Assembly: GCF_018446385.1 (NCBI RefSeq)
Contig: NC_056003.1
Coordinates: forward strand, 20,767,198 to 20,831,197
Reading direction: 5' to 3'
DNA length: 64,000 nt
Origin: Zingiber officinale
Lineage: Eukaryota; Streptophyta; Magnoliopsida; Zingiberales; Zingiberaceae
Shown here piece by piece: positions 1 to 11,952 of this stretch (position 1 is its first letter; the number at the start of each line of letters is the position of its first letter). Both the position numbers and the translations under genes were made by a program. The notes under the pieces are model-generated. The model was not told the origin of the DNA, searched no databases, and was given only the letters and a program-made list of their open reading frames with translations.

Positions 1-31
1 CATAAATCACTTTACCCACAAGATCAATTAC

Positions 32-397
32 TTTTCTCGCCGGAAGATCCACCGGAGAAAAATCTCCTAAAACTAGGATTCGCGAACAGAAACCTCAGGT
101 CCAATAGATGATTCCCTGATCCGACGGCCTTGCTCGATCCGAATCGAGTCAGATAACCCCTCGCAAACCCTAGTCCGGCGCCGTCGCATTCGAAGGCCGA
201 TACCAGAATGTCGCCGGAAACCACATTCCGAGCGCTACGAGCACAGGAGAGAGCAACCTAAGAGATCAAACCGGATTATTACACCGAGAGGAGGGAATCA
301 TCGAACGAGAAACGGAGGCGGAGGGACGAGATCGTACCTTGGAGGATCCGGAGCGTGCGGATCGCACGAGGCAGCGGCCGAGCCAGGAGAAGCGCAT
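32..397 (-). CDS. FTSH3/FTSH10: FtsH-type mitochondrial AAA metalloprotease, N-terminal exons (gene continues beyond the left edge)
   Basis: Two coding exons read on the minus strand. Exon 1 runs 397 to 338 (20 codons, starting MRFSWLGRCLVRSARSGSSK) and ends at an AAG|GTACG donor. After an 80-bp intron with a TTAG acceptor, exon 2 runs 257 to 32 and ends at a GTAATT donor in phase 1. The 95 residues seen are rich in Arg and Ser and poor in acids, as in a mitochondrial presequence, and end in FANPSFRRFFSGGSSGEK. This RFFS-containing stretch and the two-exon start resemble plant m-AAA proteases FTSH3/FTSH10, which assemble in the inner mitochondrial membrane and degrade or process membrane proteins. 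The AAA and HExxH zinc-protease domains lie outside the window. The start is chosen because it gives the family-like N terminus and joins cleanly to exon 2. The family call rests on this N-terminal similarity only. Confidence 0.72.
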
Positions 398-3300
398 CGA
401 GCGTGAACTGGAGGAGCAGGAGATCGGGATCGGGGAGATGGCGAGGCGGTGGACGAGGAGAAGGGGCGGAGTGGGAAGATGAGACGTCGTCCACGGTTTT
501 TATTACGACTGGGGCGGCCGCCAGTGCCGGAGCAGCTTCGGGCCGCTGGTTTGAGGACGAGAGAGTGTGAAATACAATTGGCTGCCGGGTTGAGGACTTG
601 AAAGCTGAATTGGAGATCCGAATCCGAGCATGCGGATATTTTTGCTCAAAAGTCTTTCTTGGAAGTTTTTCATGTTCCATGCTAGGGATGACAATGGGTC
701 GAATTCGGGTCGAATTATATATTCTCCGTACTTATATTCATCGGGTATAGGATATCTAATGGGTATACCCATACCCATTAAAGAGAACTATATTTTTTTA
801 TATAAAATAATCAGAGAAAATTAATGATGAGAAAAATTCATAATAATATGTCGCAGCTGAGTTTCGAAATCTAGATCACTGATTGTTTCGCTTGTGGAAT
901 TATTAATAAATCTTAAAATTATTTTTAGTATGAATAGAAAAAAGATATTAACGTAAATTTATTTTAGGCTTCACCAAAGTTAGTTAGTAAAGGGGGAAGA
1001 TTTTTAATAAAATAGTAAGATATATATATATAAATTAAAAAAAACGTAAAAAACATTTTAAAAAGTAAAAAAGGAAAAAAAACGTAAAATAATAAATAAA
1101 AAAATAAAAATAAATAAAAAAGTAAAAAATATCTGATTAATTATTTAAAGAATTTAACCGTTACATTATAATCCGGAGCATGAATAAATGAATCTTATAA
1201 TCCTAATGTCGTTGATTGCTGGCTATTAATACCTATCAAGTTTGTAAAAGATTTTAAAAATTAGGTTTTTTTTATAGAAATATAGATGAGTTGTTTTCTT
1301 AAAGTAAAAGATGATATCCTTCCTCTCAAGCGGTCCAATAATGATCTCAAGATAAAATATATATAAACAAATTATGAAAATATTTAATCCTATAATAATA
1401 GTCCAATACATGGGAGATCAGACATGCCTTTTATATCTACTAAGAAATTGATTCCAGATCAACTAAATAACCATGAACATATCAACAAATGAACTATTTT
1501 ATGAATACATTTAGATGAATAAAAAATTAATATCTAAAATATTCGAGAAATAAGTCTAACTTAATTGGATGGTGACATCAACCACAAGCATGAATACACG
1601 AATACGTTAAGCTCAATTAAAAAAAAAAAAATATGCACAGAAAAAAATCTTAGAAAAATGTTAAGGATAGGCCTATAAAATGAAGGTATCTATTTAGACC
1701 ATCCCAATATTCTCATTCAAAATCTAAAATTTAGGGTAAAAGAACTACTTTATTAAATTTAGATATCCATTTTTCACTATATGATACATCAGCTTCCCTA
1801 TAATTTATCATGTATTTATTTTTTTATTATTTTTTCTCTTTCCTTCGTATTTTTTATTATTAGATGGAGGAAAGAGATAGAGGAGAGAGAAATTTTTTAT
1901 TATTAGAGAAAGGAGAGAGAAATTTTTTATTATTAGAGGGAGGAGAGAGAAATAGTATTTTAATGTTTAGGGAATGGAATCCATTCCCTAAATTTAAAGA
2001 ACTACTATTCATAAAATGTATATTTAGGGAATGAGTAGGGTAAATATTTTTTTAATGCAAAATGTAAAATTTAAGGTAAAAGTTTAATTTAGGGTAATTG
2101 ATGTGGATGCTCTAAAAATAGAATAGTAGACCATGAATTTACATATTAATTCCTAAATATTTACTTAATTTTTTTTATTGTATTGAGATTTGAGAGAATG
2201 AGATCGACGAAATCTAAAATTAGGCTACGATTTAAAAAAAAGTTTGGAAATTGGGCCACACGTTAAGAAATGGGCCATTAGTGAAGGTCCAACTTTATTT
2301 AATTAAGTTCTCTATTAATTATGATCCTTTTACGAAAAGAACTCCATTTTTTTCACACTTTGAGTTTTCTCTTGACTCCTATAAAATCACTACAAACTCA
2401 AGTTGAAATCTCTCTTTTGAGCTCTTCTTTTATGTTTGTTTCTAAAGAATTTCAAAAAGTTCATTAAAATTTAAAATTTAGAGTGCTCTAATTTTTAATT
2501 GAAGTGCAATATTATCTTAAAAGAAAAAGAATATATCTCTTACTTAAACTTTCAAATTATTCAAAGGGGAAAAGCCTAATTATAAGACTGAGCTAACATC
2601 CAAAGTGGTGATTCAATAATAATCACAACAAAAGTAATAGTTAATATAAAATTAATTTCAATCAATAAGTGTTTATCAGATGATATATATGATGTCACAT
2701 GTGTACAATAATTATTGATGTTGTATTCCATAAATCCATGTACATATAGGTTCCTTCAACCACAACAATAAAACATATTAAATTATTCTCTTTTTTTTTT
2801 TTCTAGAGATAGAGCTTGGAGGAATGAGCACTAGAAATGATTTAGAAGAACAAAAAGAGTCCCCCAAAAGTTCCTTAGCCATCGCTCATGGCCGTGAGAA
2901 ATGGGTACGTTTGAACCGGAACTTAGACTAGAGAGAAGAACTTAATGAGTAGGTGCTTCTTGATCACTATACCACAAATATAATGACTACCTTAATCATG
3001 CAAGTGAGATAAAATCAAACCATATATTAAGAATTCAATGATAGAAGTGTTTAAGCCATTAATTATTTTGAATTTGTGCAAACAAAGTATGTCATTTTAA
3101 AATCAGTAACATGATAAGAACTAAATCAATCTCACACATAATATCTAATTATCACTAATTCCATGTGAGAAACACACCAGAAATACATGTGCTCAGATTT
3201 AATAATGTGGGCAATTAAGTTTGTTTAATGCTGATTTAATAATTAAACTTAAAATGACATGATCATATATTCACATAAAAAAGATTGAAGAAAATATCAG

Positions 3301-3486
3301 ATTAATTTAGCATAATAATCTTGATCTAGAGTCACTGTTCAATGATCGATGAACCTTAAAATTTATGATTGAGTTGCTTGATATATATATATGTGATCGA
3401 TCATATCAACATACATAAATTAAAAAGATCGATCGTTTCACAAAAAACCAAAAATTAACTTTATTATTTGAAGATAAAATATATGT
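398..3486. other. Intergenic region between the FtsH and zinc-finger genes
   Basis: The first 280 bases are GC-rich and should hold the 5' UTR and promoter of the minus-strand FtsH gene. Beyond about 780 the DNA is very AT-rich, with homopolymer runs and no open frame of coding character. A short tandem repeat at 1852-1955 is listed apart. No RNA gene or clear transposon end was recognised. Confidence 0.6.
1852..1955. repeat. 30-bp tandem repeat, about three copies
   Basis: The unit GGAGAGAGAAATTTTTTATTATTAGA recurs with a 30-bp period (aattttttattattag at 1891 and 1921, with a partial copy before them). It lies in AT-rich intergenic DNA and has no evident function. Confidence 0.75.
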
Positions 3487-3807
3487 CTATAAATGTGTAC
3501 ATGTCTTTGATCGGCCCAGCCGGAGCTCAAGGTCCAATTCTTCTACCGCCACGCCATGCTGCCCCGCCGCCGTCTGCTCAGTCTCCTCGCGGTCGAGCCT
3601 CCGTGAAGCAGCGGCGCTCTTGGTGGCGCCGAAGGAGGAGCGAGGGCCCTGGAGCTTGGTCTTGGCCTTGTCCTTGCGGTGCAAGTTCATGTGCCCTCCC
3701 AGAGCCTGCGCGTTGGAGAAGCCTCTTTTGCAGAAGATGCAGTCGAAGGAGCGAGCACAGGGCTTGTCGCCGCCACCGACTTTGCAACCGCTTTCACCGC
3801 CCTCCAT
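3487..3807 (-). CDS. Single C2H2 zinc-finger transcription factor with EAR motif (TAC1/SUPERMAN-like)
   Basis: An intronless 106-aa protein on the minus strand. One C2H2 finger (Cys23, Cys26, His39, His43) contains the plant-specific QALGGH helix at residues 34-39, followed by [10 protein letters not shown]. The C terminus has an EAR-type repression motif, LDLELRLG, at about residues 91-98. This layout (short protein, one QALGGH finger, C-terminal EAR) is that of the SUPERMAN/RABBIT EARS/TAC1 class of nuclear repressors, which act in organ boundary, telomerase or growth control. [20 protein letters not shown] is closest in feel to TAC1, but the paralogue cannot be fixed by eye. A doubled telo-box (AACCCTAACCCTAG on the minus strand) lies about 30-45 bp upstream of the ATG. 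Confidence 0.85.
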   Translation of the reverse strand: MEGGESGCKVGGGDKPCARSFDCIFCKRGFSNAQALGGHMNLHRKDKAKTKLQGPRSSFGATKSAAASRRLDREETEQTAAGQHGVAVEELDLELRLGRSKTCTHL

Positions 3808-5399
3808 CTCCTCGGCCGGCCGGCTAGGGCTAGTGCTAGGGTTAGGGTTAAGAAATGCAAGAGAGATGGTCAGCTACACACAGTTAAGAGAAAAAACATT
3901 CTCCTAATTACTAGTCAAACTCTGAGTCTCCTGTTGACTCAGTTTCTTTCTTTTTTTAAACAATGTTAAGAGAAGTTAGAAAGATCAACAAGTATAACTT
4001 AATTTGCGTGTAGAACAACAAAAAGAGGAAGATCTAGGGTTCGATATTTAAACAACTTGTGATGCTGGGCATCATGCCAGGAGTCATCTTACTTTTTGGA
4101 TTTAGTTGATGACCGAAATATGAGATCGGTCTGTCTACTTTAAAATAAATCGGTATAAATTGAATATCAAGTATTAAAAAGATAAGTGTTCCAAGCGCCG
4201 GCCGGAAAGTATAAGGAAAGAATAAAAAATGGGCACGGTTGAGAGCCGGCCTTGGACGTTAGTGCTGATCAAAGGGTGTAAAGGAAGAATATTGTTGTTT
4301 ATATTAATTATGCCATTGGTGGAACAGGTTTCCTTTGATTGAGTAAAAGGTGTCAATCCTGCACGATTTTAAAAATAGAAGCTGATCGATAGTGTTCTTA
4401 AACAAATGAGAGATTTGAAGTTGGACAGTAGCCCCATACTTTGGTGAAGCAGAAAACAGTACAGATCTTTTCATAACGGCCGTGAGCACTACAATTGAGG
4501 TTCCATTATATTGGAAGATCTAGACTGGTATTTTATATTTCTCTAACCGAGCAAATTTGAGCATTTATATGCGAGCAATATAATTTATATTCCGGAGGGT
4601 TAAGTCTGTCATGTGATAACCAACTCAGCTGGGCGCTTGAACTTAGAATTGGATTAGACTTTGGTGTAGAAGGGATGAATTTTAGTGGGCTAAGTAAAAA
4701 AACTTACACGAATAATTTAAAAAAAAAGTTGTCTAAGCTGCAGTCCAGGCTTAAGATCCCTCTCTGGTTGGATCCTAATGAATTCAATGGATTCTAAGGA
4801 GTTCTTTAGTTGTTTTGTGCGAACTTTTCTTGTCAATCTTTGGAATCATGCACCTTTACTTTTAGATCTCATGAGGTGATCAGATTGTTGACTCTTAAAC
4901 TTTTAGAGTCTGAAAATAACCGGTTATGTTAGCAAAACTTCTTTGAAGTAGTAGTGGTTGTATGAGATCTTCTATTTATTCAATAATAGCCTTCTTTTCT
5001 TATAATTTTTACATTTTATTTGCAATCCTAATTCACTAAAATTGTTACAATAATTCTAACAATCATATCTCATAAATATGTATCAATTTCTATAATTTAT
5101 CTTAATTTTGTTGACTATACGTGACTTGTTGAAGCAAGCAAAATCCCAAGTTAATTAAAATTTTCAAAAAGAAAACACTTCGAATGCAAATTATAATGAG
5201 AGTTCAAAATGCATTATTTTCTTAGACTTGTGATATTTGATTAACAAATAATAGAAACTAAAGAAGTGACTTTTTGCATCACATACATATATCTAATTTT
5301 AATTTATATGATAGTAAATGTTATATATATATAGGGGATGATATATTGCTTGATGTCTCTTGTGTGACCGTAAGTGACGTGCTCATGTGGCGTTGCTCA
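3808..5399. other. Intergenic region upstream of the zinc-finger gene
   Basis: Apart from the telo-box this stretch is AT-rich with scattered short ORFs that show no family motif. It ends at the left inverted arm of the large element starting near 5400. Nothing else could be supported. Confidence 0.5.
3836..3852 (-). promoter_or_regulatory. Telo-box-like AACCCTAACCCTAG in the zinc-finger leader or promoter
   Basis: On the minus strand a doubled AACCCTA lies about 30-45 bp before the zinc-finger ATG. Telo-boxes (AAACCCTA) are known near transcription starts of many plant genes and recruit telobox-binding factors. Whether this copy is in the leader or the promoter is not known. Confidence 0.4.
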
Positions 5400-5427
5400 C
5401 TCAATTTTTTTATATTATTAAAAAAAT

Positions 5428-6095
5428 TATTCTCTCTCCCCTTTTGCCCTCCATTCAAAACCTTCACTCGACTTTTCCATATTTAAATTTCCCTCGCTCT
5501 CGCTCTTTCCATCACCGCCATCTTCCGTCACTCTTGCTCCTACCGGCAATGCCCCTTCTAACCTATCCGTCACAAGCAAAGTAAAGACACTACAATCTAA
5601 GTACAAAATACAGTCGCAAGCTAAGCACAAATGGGCTGGAAACCTTCAAAACACTTTCACAAATCTATTTTCTCTCCCAGTCGGACACTTTTTTAGTTAA
5701 TCTCTTTCTCCAGTCGGACACTTTTTTAGTTAATCTCTTTCTCCACCCACCCTTCGTTCAAAATCTTCAAAACAATTTTCCAAATATGTTTTCCCTCTCA
5801 GTCATTCCTACACTCAGACACACTCGCTCTAAACCCTTCGTCGTCACCAACTCCCCTTATGCTCGTTCGTTGCAAGCTAATCAAATGTGGCATAAGTTTC
5901 TTCTCAAACGGGCTGGAAGCTCCCCAAATTGCCGCCACAAACAAAGTCGATGCTACCCCTCCCACCTCTCCATTCTCGATCATAAGCCCTTTCTCCAGTA
6001 TCTATTTTTCTCTCTATACAATATTTTTTATTAGGGTTTATGTTACAACGTGCGAGCCCTAGCTACTACACGTTGTAGCAAATACTCGACAATAT
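5428..6095 (+). repeat. Left inverted arm of the 5.4-26.5 kb element
   Basis: Polypyrimidine-rich DNA (CTCTCTCCCCTT, TTTCCCTCGCTCTCGCTC, CTCTCCATTCTCGATC) that is found reverse-complemented at about 24945-26420. Internal direct duplications also occur, for example CAGTCGGACACTTTTTTAGTTAATCTCTTTCTCC twice at 5680-5745. Confidence 0.65.
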
Positions 6096-8340
6096 GACTT
6101 TCTTATACACAGAGGGGGGGGATTCCAAAAAGACGAGCAATTAATAAAAATAAAAAATAAGCACAATAATCCTTATTGTATAAATAACTGATATATGTTG
6201 TAGTAGTCACATGGACAGTAATTGCCACACATTGTTGCAACTAGTATCCAAGTAGTTGCTACAACATGTAACAGTTACTGTCCAATAGCTACTACATGTT
6301 AATTGATATCTTGATCCTTTTACCTTGTAAATTAGTGATAAAGAATAAATATGGTATTTGAAGTTATAGTGTTTATAGGTCTTCTGGCTTAAACTCTTCC
6401 ATGATGTATTAACTCTTGAACAAATTAGTGATGAAAAATAGACTTTTAAATTTGTCTTGTTAAAGCAACTACACTACTTTGGAAGTCGATTGAAAATCCT
6501 AAAAATCCAAAACTCTAAACCCTAAACATAAGGTGAACAGTCAAATTAAATAACTTACGATAGGGATGAAGATTCGGGGGAAAAACTATAGGCATCATGA
6601 TGAGGTTAATAGACTAAACGATAGTCACGAACGAGAGGGATAACCAAGCAGGATGGTTTGAAATGTTTCTCTATTATGGGTTACAGCGGAAACTATATGG
6701 CCAAAAGGGCAATTACTCTATCACTTTCACATTGTAGCAATTGCTCGACAATAGCTGCTACATCGCATGATGTAGTAGCTACACGTTTATAGTCGTTGCT
6801 ACACTTTGTAGCAACTAATCGAGAGTAGCTGCTATAACATGCAATGATCCTAATATTCAATGCATTTATGAAGGTACTCATGGAGCATAACAACTTTATT
6901 TACTTAAGTAAACTTTTCTTACACTCTTTGTCAAAAGTGTTGGCTAGAAACACAATCAAACTGGTAAAAATAAAATTTCTTCCATACACAATATATTCTG
7001 TTACATTGTTTCATAATACAAAACTTAAAGATACAAAGATATACAAGTCATTCAATCTTGCAATGTTGAGTAGCTGCTACATGTTGTAACCACTACTTGA
7101 AAGTAGCAGCTACAACATGTAGCAGCTACTCAATATTCCAACTGCTACACCGTGGACCTGACATTGTAGATATTAATATCACATTGTTCTACTGCACAAT
7201 ATCTGCAACAAGGGAAGTTTATGATTAGGAAATATTTATAACCTTTTTCTATCTCCCTCGCGTGCGTTGGTCGTAGCTGGGAGAAGTTTGGGCTATCAAC
7301 GTCCACAGTGTTCTACATGAGCGATCAACCTTGATCAACAGAAGAGATTTCTTGAAATTTATAGAGCTACACAATCTAGAAGTTGAAACAATAGCATATG
7401 GAATGATGTTTGTAGCAAAAATATTCCTTTCTGAACCCCAAACAGGTCGCGTACAACCATATGAAGCTTACAATATTCCATGGAAGGTAACATGACTGCT
7501 TTGTCATTTCCGTTTTGGGAGGAAGACACATTACCAGATTTTGAATAAAGATAGTGGATGTCATGAAAGGAATGACGAAGATGGTGACGGAAAGATGACA
7601 CCATAGTTATGCTACTCGCTAATATATAGATGTTGTGAAAGGATTGCCGAAGAAAATGAGGAGGCTTGTAAAAGAGTAATGAAACAGAAGCGAAAAATGA
7701 GAAAGCTCCCTTTACGTCATCATCATTTTTTTTAATTAAAATAGGGGTGCTATTAAATCTGGCAATAAAAGGTGTATTATACGCTCATAATTGTCCTTCT
7801 AACAAAGTCAGATTTTGCCTGTGTTCGCGGACCATGGTTTATAGAAGGTATGAGTGGTCATTTTGTGAAAGACATGAATCAATGAACTAGAGTAAGTAGG
7901 TCATCATTAATTAATTGATAAATCGCCATAAATTCATTGTTTGATTTTATTGACCATTCAATCTAGGAATATTAAGTAGCTACTACCGCACAGTAGCTGC
8001 TACACGTTGTAGTAACTACTTAGACAGTAGTTGTTATAACGTATAGTAGCTATGTCTACAGTAATATTAACGTAATTTTGACTAATTTAAAATATTTTTT
8101 TACCAAGTTAGGTTAAATATCAAAAATATTTTTAGGGCTAGTACTAGATTTTACAACATGTAGCAACTATCTGTCCAAGTACCTACAACACATGCAGCAG
8201 TTGCTATACATTATAGTAGCTACCATATAGTAGTTCCTACAACATGTAGCAACTATTGTATACTGTAAGTTTAAAGTAATTTTGATTAATTTAAATGATC
8301 TTTAGGATTACTAGATTTTATAACGTGTAGCAGCTACTTG
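6060..8340. repeat. Dispersed palindromic TGTAGCAGCTAC-type repeats
   Basis: Clusters at about 6060-6300, 6715-6850, 7065-7150 and 7975-8340 repeat variants of GTAGCTGCTACAACATGTAGCAGCTAC, often followed by a CTTGGACAGTA-like spacer. The core is a near-perfect palindrome present in both orientations. The intervening DNA is AT-rich and non-coding. Such clustered subterminal repeats are typical of transposase-bound ends in several DNA transposon families. A link to this element is inferred from their absence outside it. Confidence 0.65.
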
Positions 8341-9479
8341 ATTAGATCTAGATAAAAAGCTAAGATTGATTTAATCTATTATTGTCTGAAAATGAAGAGT
8401 AACTTCTTATTAAGCATAAATGAAGAAAGAGTTGAAGACTTTTATTGGGTTGAGATACATAAAGGGAATAATATTAATATAATAAACAAAGATAATAACA
8501 AAGAACAAATAAGAAAATCTTAAGTCAAAAAGTTAATACAAATACTAAAGCTTGGAAAGGGCTATAGTTAGACTTCAGTTATTTGATTTATAGCATTCTA
8601 TAATACTACATCAACTTGGGACAGTTATCATCACAGTTGCATAAGTTCAGTTTGATTCTTTGTCTCTCCTAAAATAGTAGCATCCAACTCCTTCCTCACT
8701 TGGTTTCGTGTTATGTGAGAATCTTAATATAGGCACGAGTTATATGATGATCTATGGCTTAACTGAGAGACCTGTTTGAATTAATTTATAAAATTCATAA
8801 ATTCATAAAGAAAGAAAGATATAATAGAAGAAAGATAAAATGTATCGAGAAACAGAGGAGTTTACTGATAGAGATGTCTTTCAAAGGCAGAAGACAGAGT
8901 TTGAATCCTCATCAATAGGGGGTTCTTTAACACCACCCTCAATGGGTTTTATCTTCCTGCTAAAGAAGGACATGATCCTTTAAGAGTTCAACTAAAATCA
9001 CTGTATAAGAGGAAGAAAAGCTAAGCAACATAAAGGAGTTAGGTTGATAGATGATTTATAGGAAAAATGATTCTAATAACATTCAATCTTGATAAAGACA
9101 ACTCAAACTGAATTGTCTTTTTGAAACTATAAAATGGGTCATCAAAAGACTTGCTGGTTATGCTCAAAACACTTCTCAAAACCTGTAAAAAGATAGGACA
9201 AAGAGTAAAGACAAGGATTACTAAAATGGAATTATAGTGGGCAGGGGAATAGGTTCAAACCATAATATCTTAAACATAGTAAAAACATGCAAAACCATTA
9301 AGTTATACAGCATCTCAGAAAATAACACTCAACACTTAATATACACTAAAAATCTATTTTTCTAATGAGTAAGCTCTTATCAAATCATGCAGCCTGTCCG
9401 GTTTGGCATGGAAAGCTTTCTCCCTTTGAAGTGCTTCTTCTAGGGCCTCGTGTACCTAAAAATGCATCTTTTCTAGGGC
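8341..9479. other. Interior of the inverted-arm element, no gene recognised
   Basis: AT-rich DNA without a convincing open frame. A segment near 9970-10065 (GACTTTCTTATAGACAG...GGGCAATTAATAAA) repeats 6093-6180 in direct orientation, showing internal duplication of the element. Confidence 0.4.
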
Positions 9480-9927
9480 TTTCGCTGGGCAGTCATCAAA
9501 CGAAGTAGAAATTCATGATAAAGATATGTTAGTTGATGAAGAGGAGGGGCCTGAGGGAACAACAAGTATTGTTGTCTTCGGGGAAGACCAATTCGTTTTC
9601 TATATCAAAGAAAAATAACATATATAGAAGATAAAAATAGTAGTCTCCTAAAAAAAATAAAATAACTCACATAGATGCCATCATTAAAGAAATAAAGTCC
9701 AAAGGAGAGGGGGAGACAGAGGTTCTATGATATACCTCATCTAATTTATTGGAGGAATCTTCAAATAGTTGAATAGGAGAGGAAGGAGAAGTTAAAGAAG
9801 CACAACTGGGCTTTAACATAAGCCGTATAGATCGTCACTGAGGTTGGGTAGACAATCGTCGGGCCTTCTTCGATTTAAGTGATCTCTCTACGTTGATAGG
9901 AGCAGATAAATCTCTTTTAGAAGCCAT
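9480..9927 (-). pseudogene. Degenerate gene remnant inside the inverted-arm element
   Basis: On the minus strand an ATG at 9927 opens MASKRDLSAPINVERSLKSK and after 30 codons meets a TGA at 9837-9835. The same frame then continues for about 60 codons of coding-like character (for example SSPIQLFEDSSNKLDEVY) to a GTGAGT donor-like site. A further coding-like piece follows a TATAG acceptor-like site near 9605. The family was not recognised. It may be the element's own gene or a captured host gene fragment. The nonsense codon suggests it is dead. Confidence 0.35.
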
Positions 9928-10064
9928 TAGAGGAACTAAAAATAAAACTCACTAGGATCTTAATACTCAGAATAAACCAGTATGACTTTCTTATAGACAG
10001 AAGGGGGATTTTGAAAAGATGGGCAATTAATAAACATCGAAAATAAGCACAACAATTCTTACTT

Positions 10065-10279
10065 GGACAGTACTTGCTACAACGTATAGTAGTTACTTGG
10101 ATAGTAGCTGCTACTATGTGTAGCAATTACTATGTATAGTAATTTTAAAGTTGTAAGAGGAGATTGTTTGGCTAATATTTTTTATTATGGTTTATACTAC
10201 AATGTACAAGCCCTAATTACTACAATGTGTAGCAGTTATCGCATATGTACAATGTACAAGCTCTTGCTGCTATAATGTG
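10065..10279. repeat. Palindromic TGTAGCAGCTAC-type repeat cluster
   Basis: Same repeat type as at 6.0-8.3 kb (GTAGTTACTTGGATAGTAGCTGCTAC...). The cluster is interrupted by the solo LTR at 10280 and resumes at 11881-11952, and again after element A at 24899-24990. Confidence 0.65.
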
Positions 10280-11880
10280 TGTTGGTGCAACCTTAGGTCA
10301 AGGTTGACCTGGTTGACCCGACTCGAGGTGACTTGACTCGAGTTGTATTTTGATGTTTGACTTGGGAAGATTGTCGGTGCAACCTTAGGTCAAGGTTGAC
10401 CTAGTTGAGTTGCATGTTGATGTTTGACACTCGTGAGAGAGTTCTATTCTTGATGTGACGAGACAAGAATAGATGGTTGGGAGATTATTGGTGCAACCCT
10501 AGGTCAAGGTTGACCTGAAAAGTCCAAGTATGAAGACTTGGCACTGGAAAAGTCCAAGCAGGGAGCTTGGCACGCGAAAAGTCCAAGTATGGAGACTTGG
10601 CACTGGAGAAGTCCAAGCAGGGAGCTTGGCACGGGAAAAGTCCAAGCATGGAGCTTGGCACGAGGGAAAGTCCTAACTGGGATGTTAGGCAGTTGGAAAG
10701 TCCTGGTGAGTGAAGCCAGGCAGTGGGAAAGTCCTAACTGGGATGTTAGGCAGTTGGAAAGTCCTGGTGAGTGAAGCCAGGCAGTGGGAAAGTCCAACTG
10801 GGATGTTAGGCAGTGTGGAAATCCTAGTGAGTGAAGCCAGGTGAAAAGTCCTGGTGAGTGAAGCCGGGCAAGGGAAAATCCAGATAGATCAAGGGTGATC
10901 GGACATCTGGTGTTGAGAAGTCCAAGTGAGTGAAGCTTGGCATATGGAGTCGGAGAGGGCTCGGTAGCTCGTTCTCCGAACTAGGTTAAAGAGGGCACTC
11001 TAAACCTAGGAGTTGGATCGGTCTGCAGACCGATTCAGGGGGTTTCTGATCGGTCCGGTGACCGATCGGGCTTGCTGAATTTGCTGAGTTTCGACGGTCC
11101 ACGCACCGATCAGCGACGATCGTGAAGAAAAGCTGATCGGTCGTGGGGACCGATCAGTGTGTCCGATCGGTCTCCACGACCGATCGGAGACGAGTGTGAT
11201 TCTCAGAGAGTGATCGGTCCGGGACCGATCAGAGAGCTCGATCGGTCCACGATCCGATCATCGACGATCCATCTTTCCCCGATCGGCCCGCATCGATCAG
11301 GTTCTAGCTGCCGCACGCTAGTTTTTTCACCGCCTTCTTCGCAGTATAAAGGGGTCGAGGGTTGCTGCTGCACTTCTTCTTTTTCCTCTTCTTCTCTGCT
11401 GCTAAAGCTTCGCTTCAACTGAGCTTTGATTGAGCTCGCCTCAAGCTTCGCGTGAGCTTCCGATTGTCGACCGCTGCGTTTGGGTTGTGAAGTTGCTTCA
11501 GTCAACAAGAAAGCAAGCAATTGGTAGAGTGCTATTGTATTCATATTGTATTGCTTTTCTTACTGTTCTTGTACTCTTTGTTTGCTGTTGCAAACGTTTG
11601 TGGCGAGGTTTCTCCACCCACAAGGAGTATATTGTATTAGCCGGTTCTCCGGGGACTCATCCACCGACGGATTGACTGGACTCGTCCACCCTACGGACAC
11701 GCCGAGGAGTAGGAGCCTTAATCTCCGAACCTCGTTACATCCTTGTGTTAAGGTTTGGTTTTCTTCTCTTTCGTTTCTTTGTATTTTTCGCTGCGCTAAC
11801 ACGTTTTGTAGAAAGAAACGACGATTTGGGGTCGGCTATTCACACCCCCCCTCTCTAGCCGAGTACGAACGATCCCAACA
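10280..11880 (+). mobile_element. Solo LTR (1.6 kb) with perfect 5-bp target duplication
   Basis: It begins TGTTGGTGCAACC and ends GATCCCAACA, and is flanked by ATGTG on both sides (10275-10279 and 11881-11885). A TATAAAGG box at about 11344 fits an LTR promoter read on the plus strand, and the 3' end has the GGCTATTCAC-poly-C signature shared by the other copia-type LTRs here. The middle (10500-10930) is a chain of imperfect hairpin repeats, and 11020-11300 is rich in CCGATCGG-like palindromes. No internal region remains, so this is the product of LTR-LTR recombination. Confidence 0.85.
10505..10935 (+). repeat. Hairpin-rich tandem repeats inside the solo LTR
   Basis: Units of about 30-35 bp such as GTCCAAGCAGGGAGCTTGGCAC and GTCCTAACTGGGATGTTAGGCA each hold a small inverted repeat (CCAAG..CTTGG, CCTAAC..GTTAGG, CCTGG..CCAGG). 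About ten units follow one another, separated by GGGAAA or TGGAAA. The ORFs across it are by-products of the repeat. Confidence 0.8.
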
Positions 11881-11952
11881 ATGTGTAGCAGCTACCCGTA
11901 TAAGTAACTGCTACACATTGTAGTAGCTACCATACAAGTAGCTGCTACAATG

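Noticed and set aside
700..780. GGGTATACCCATACCCATT palindrome near 750-780 as a regulatory site
   Set aside because: Similar low-complexity phrases are common in plant intergenic repeats. No evidence of function here.
10504..10797. 97-aa and 78-aa ORFs on opposite strands
   Set aside because: Translations of the hairpin repeats of the solo LTR at 10280-11880.
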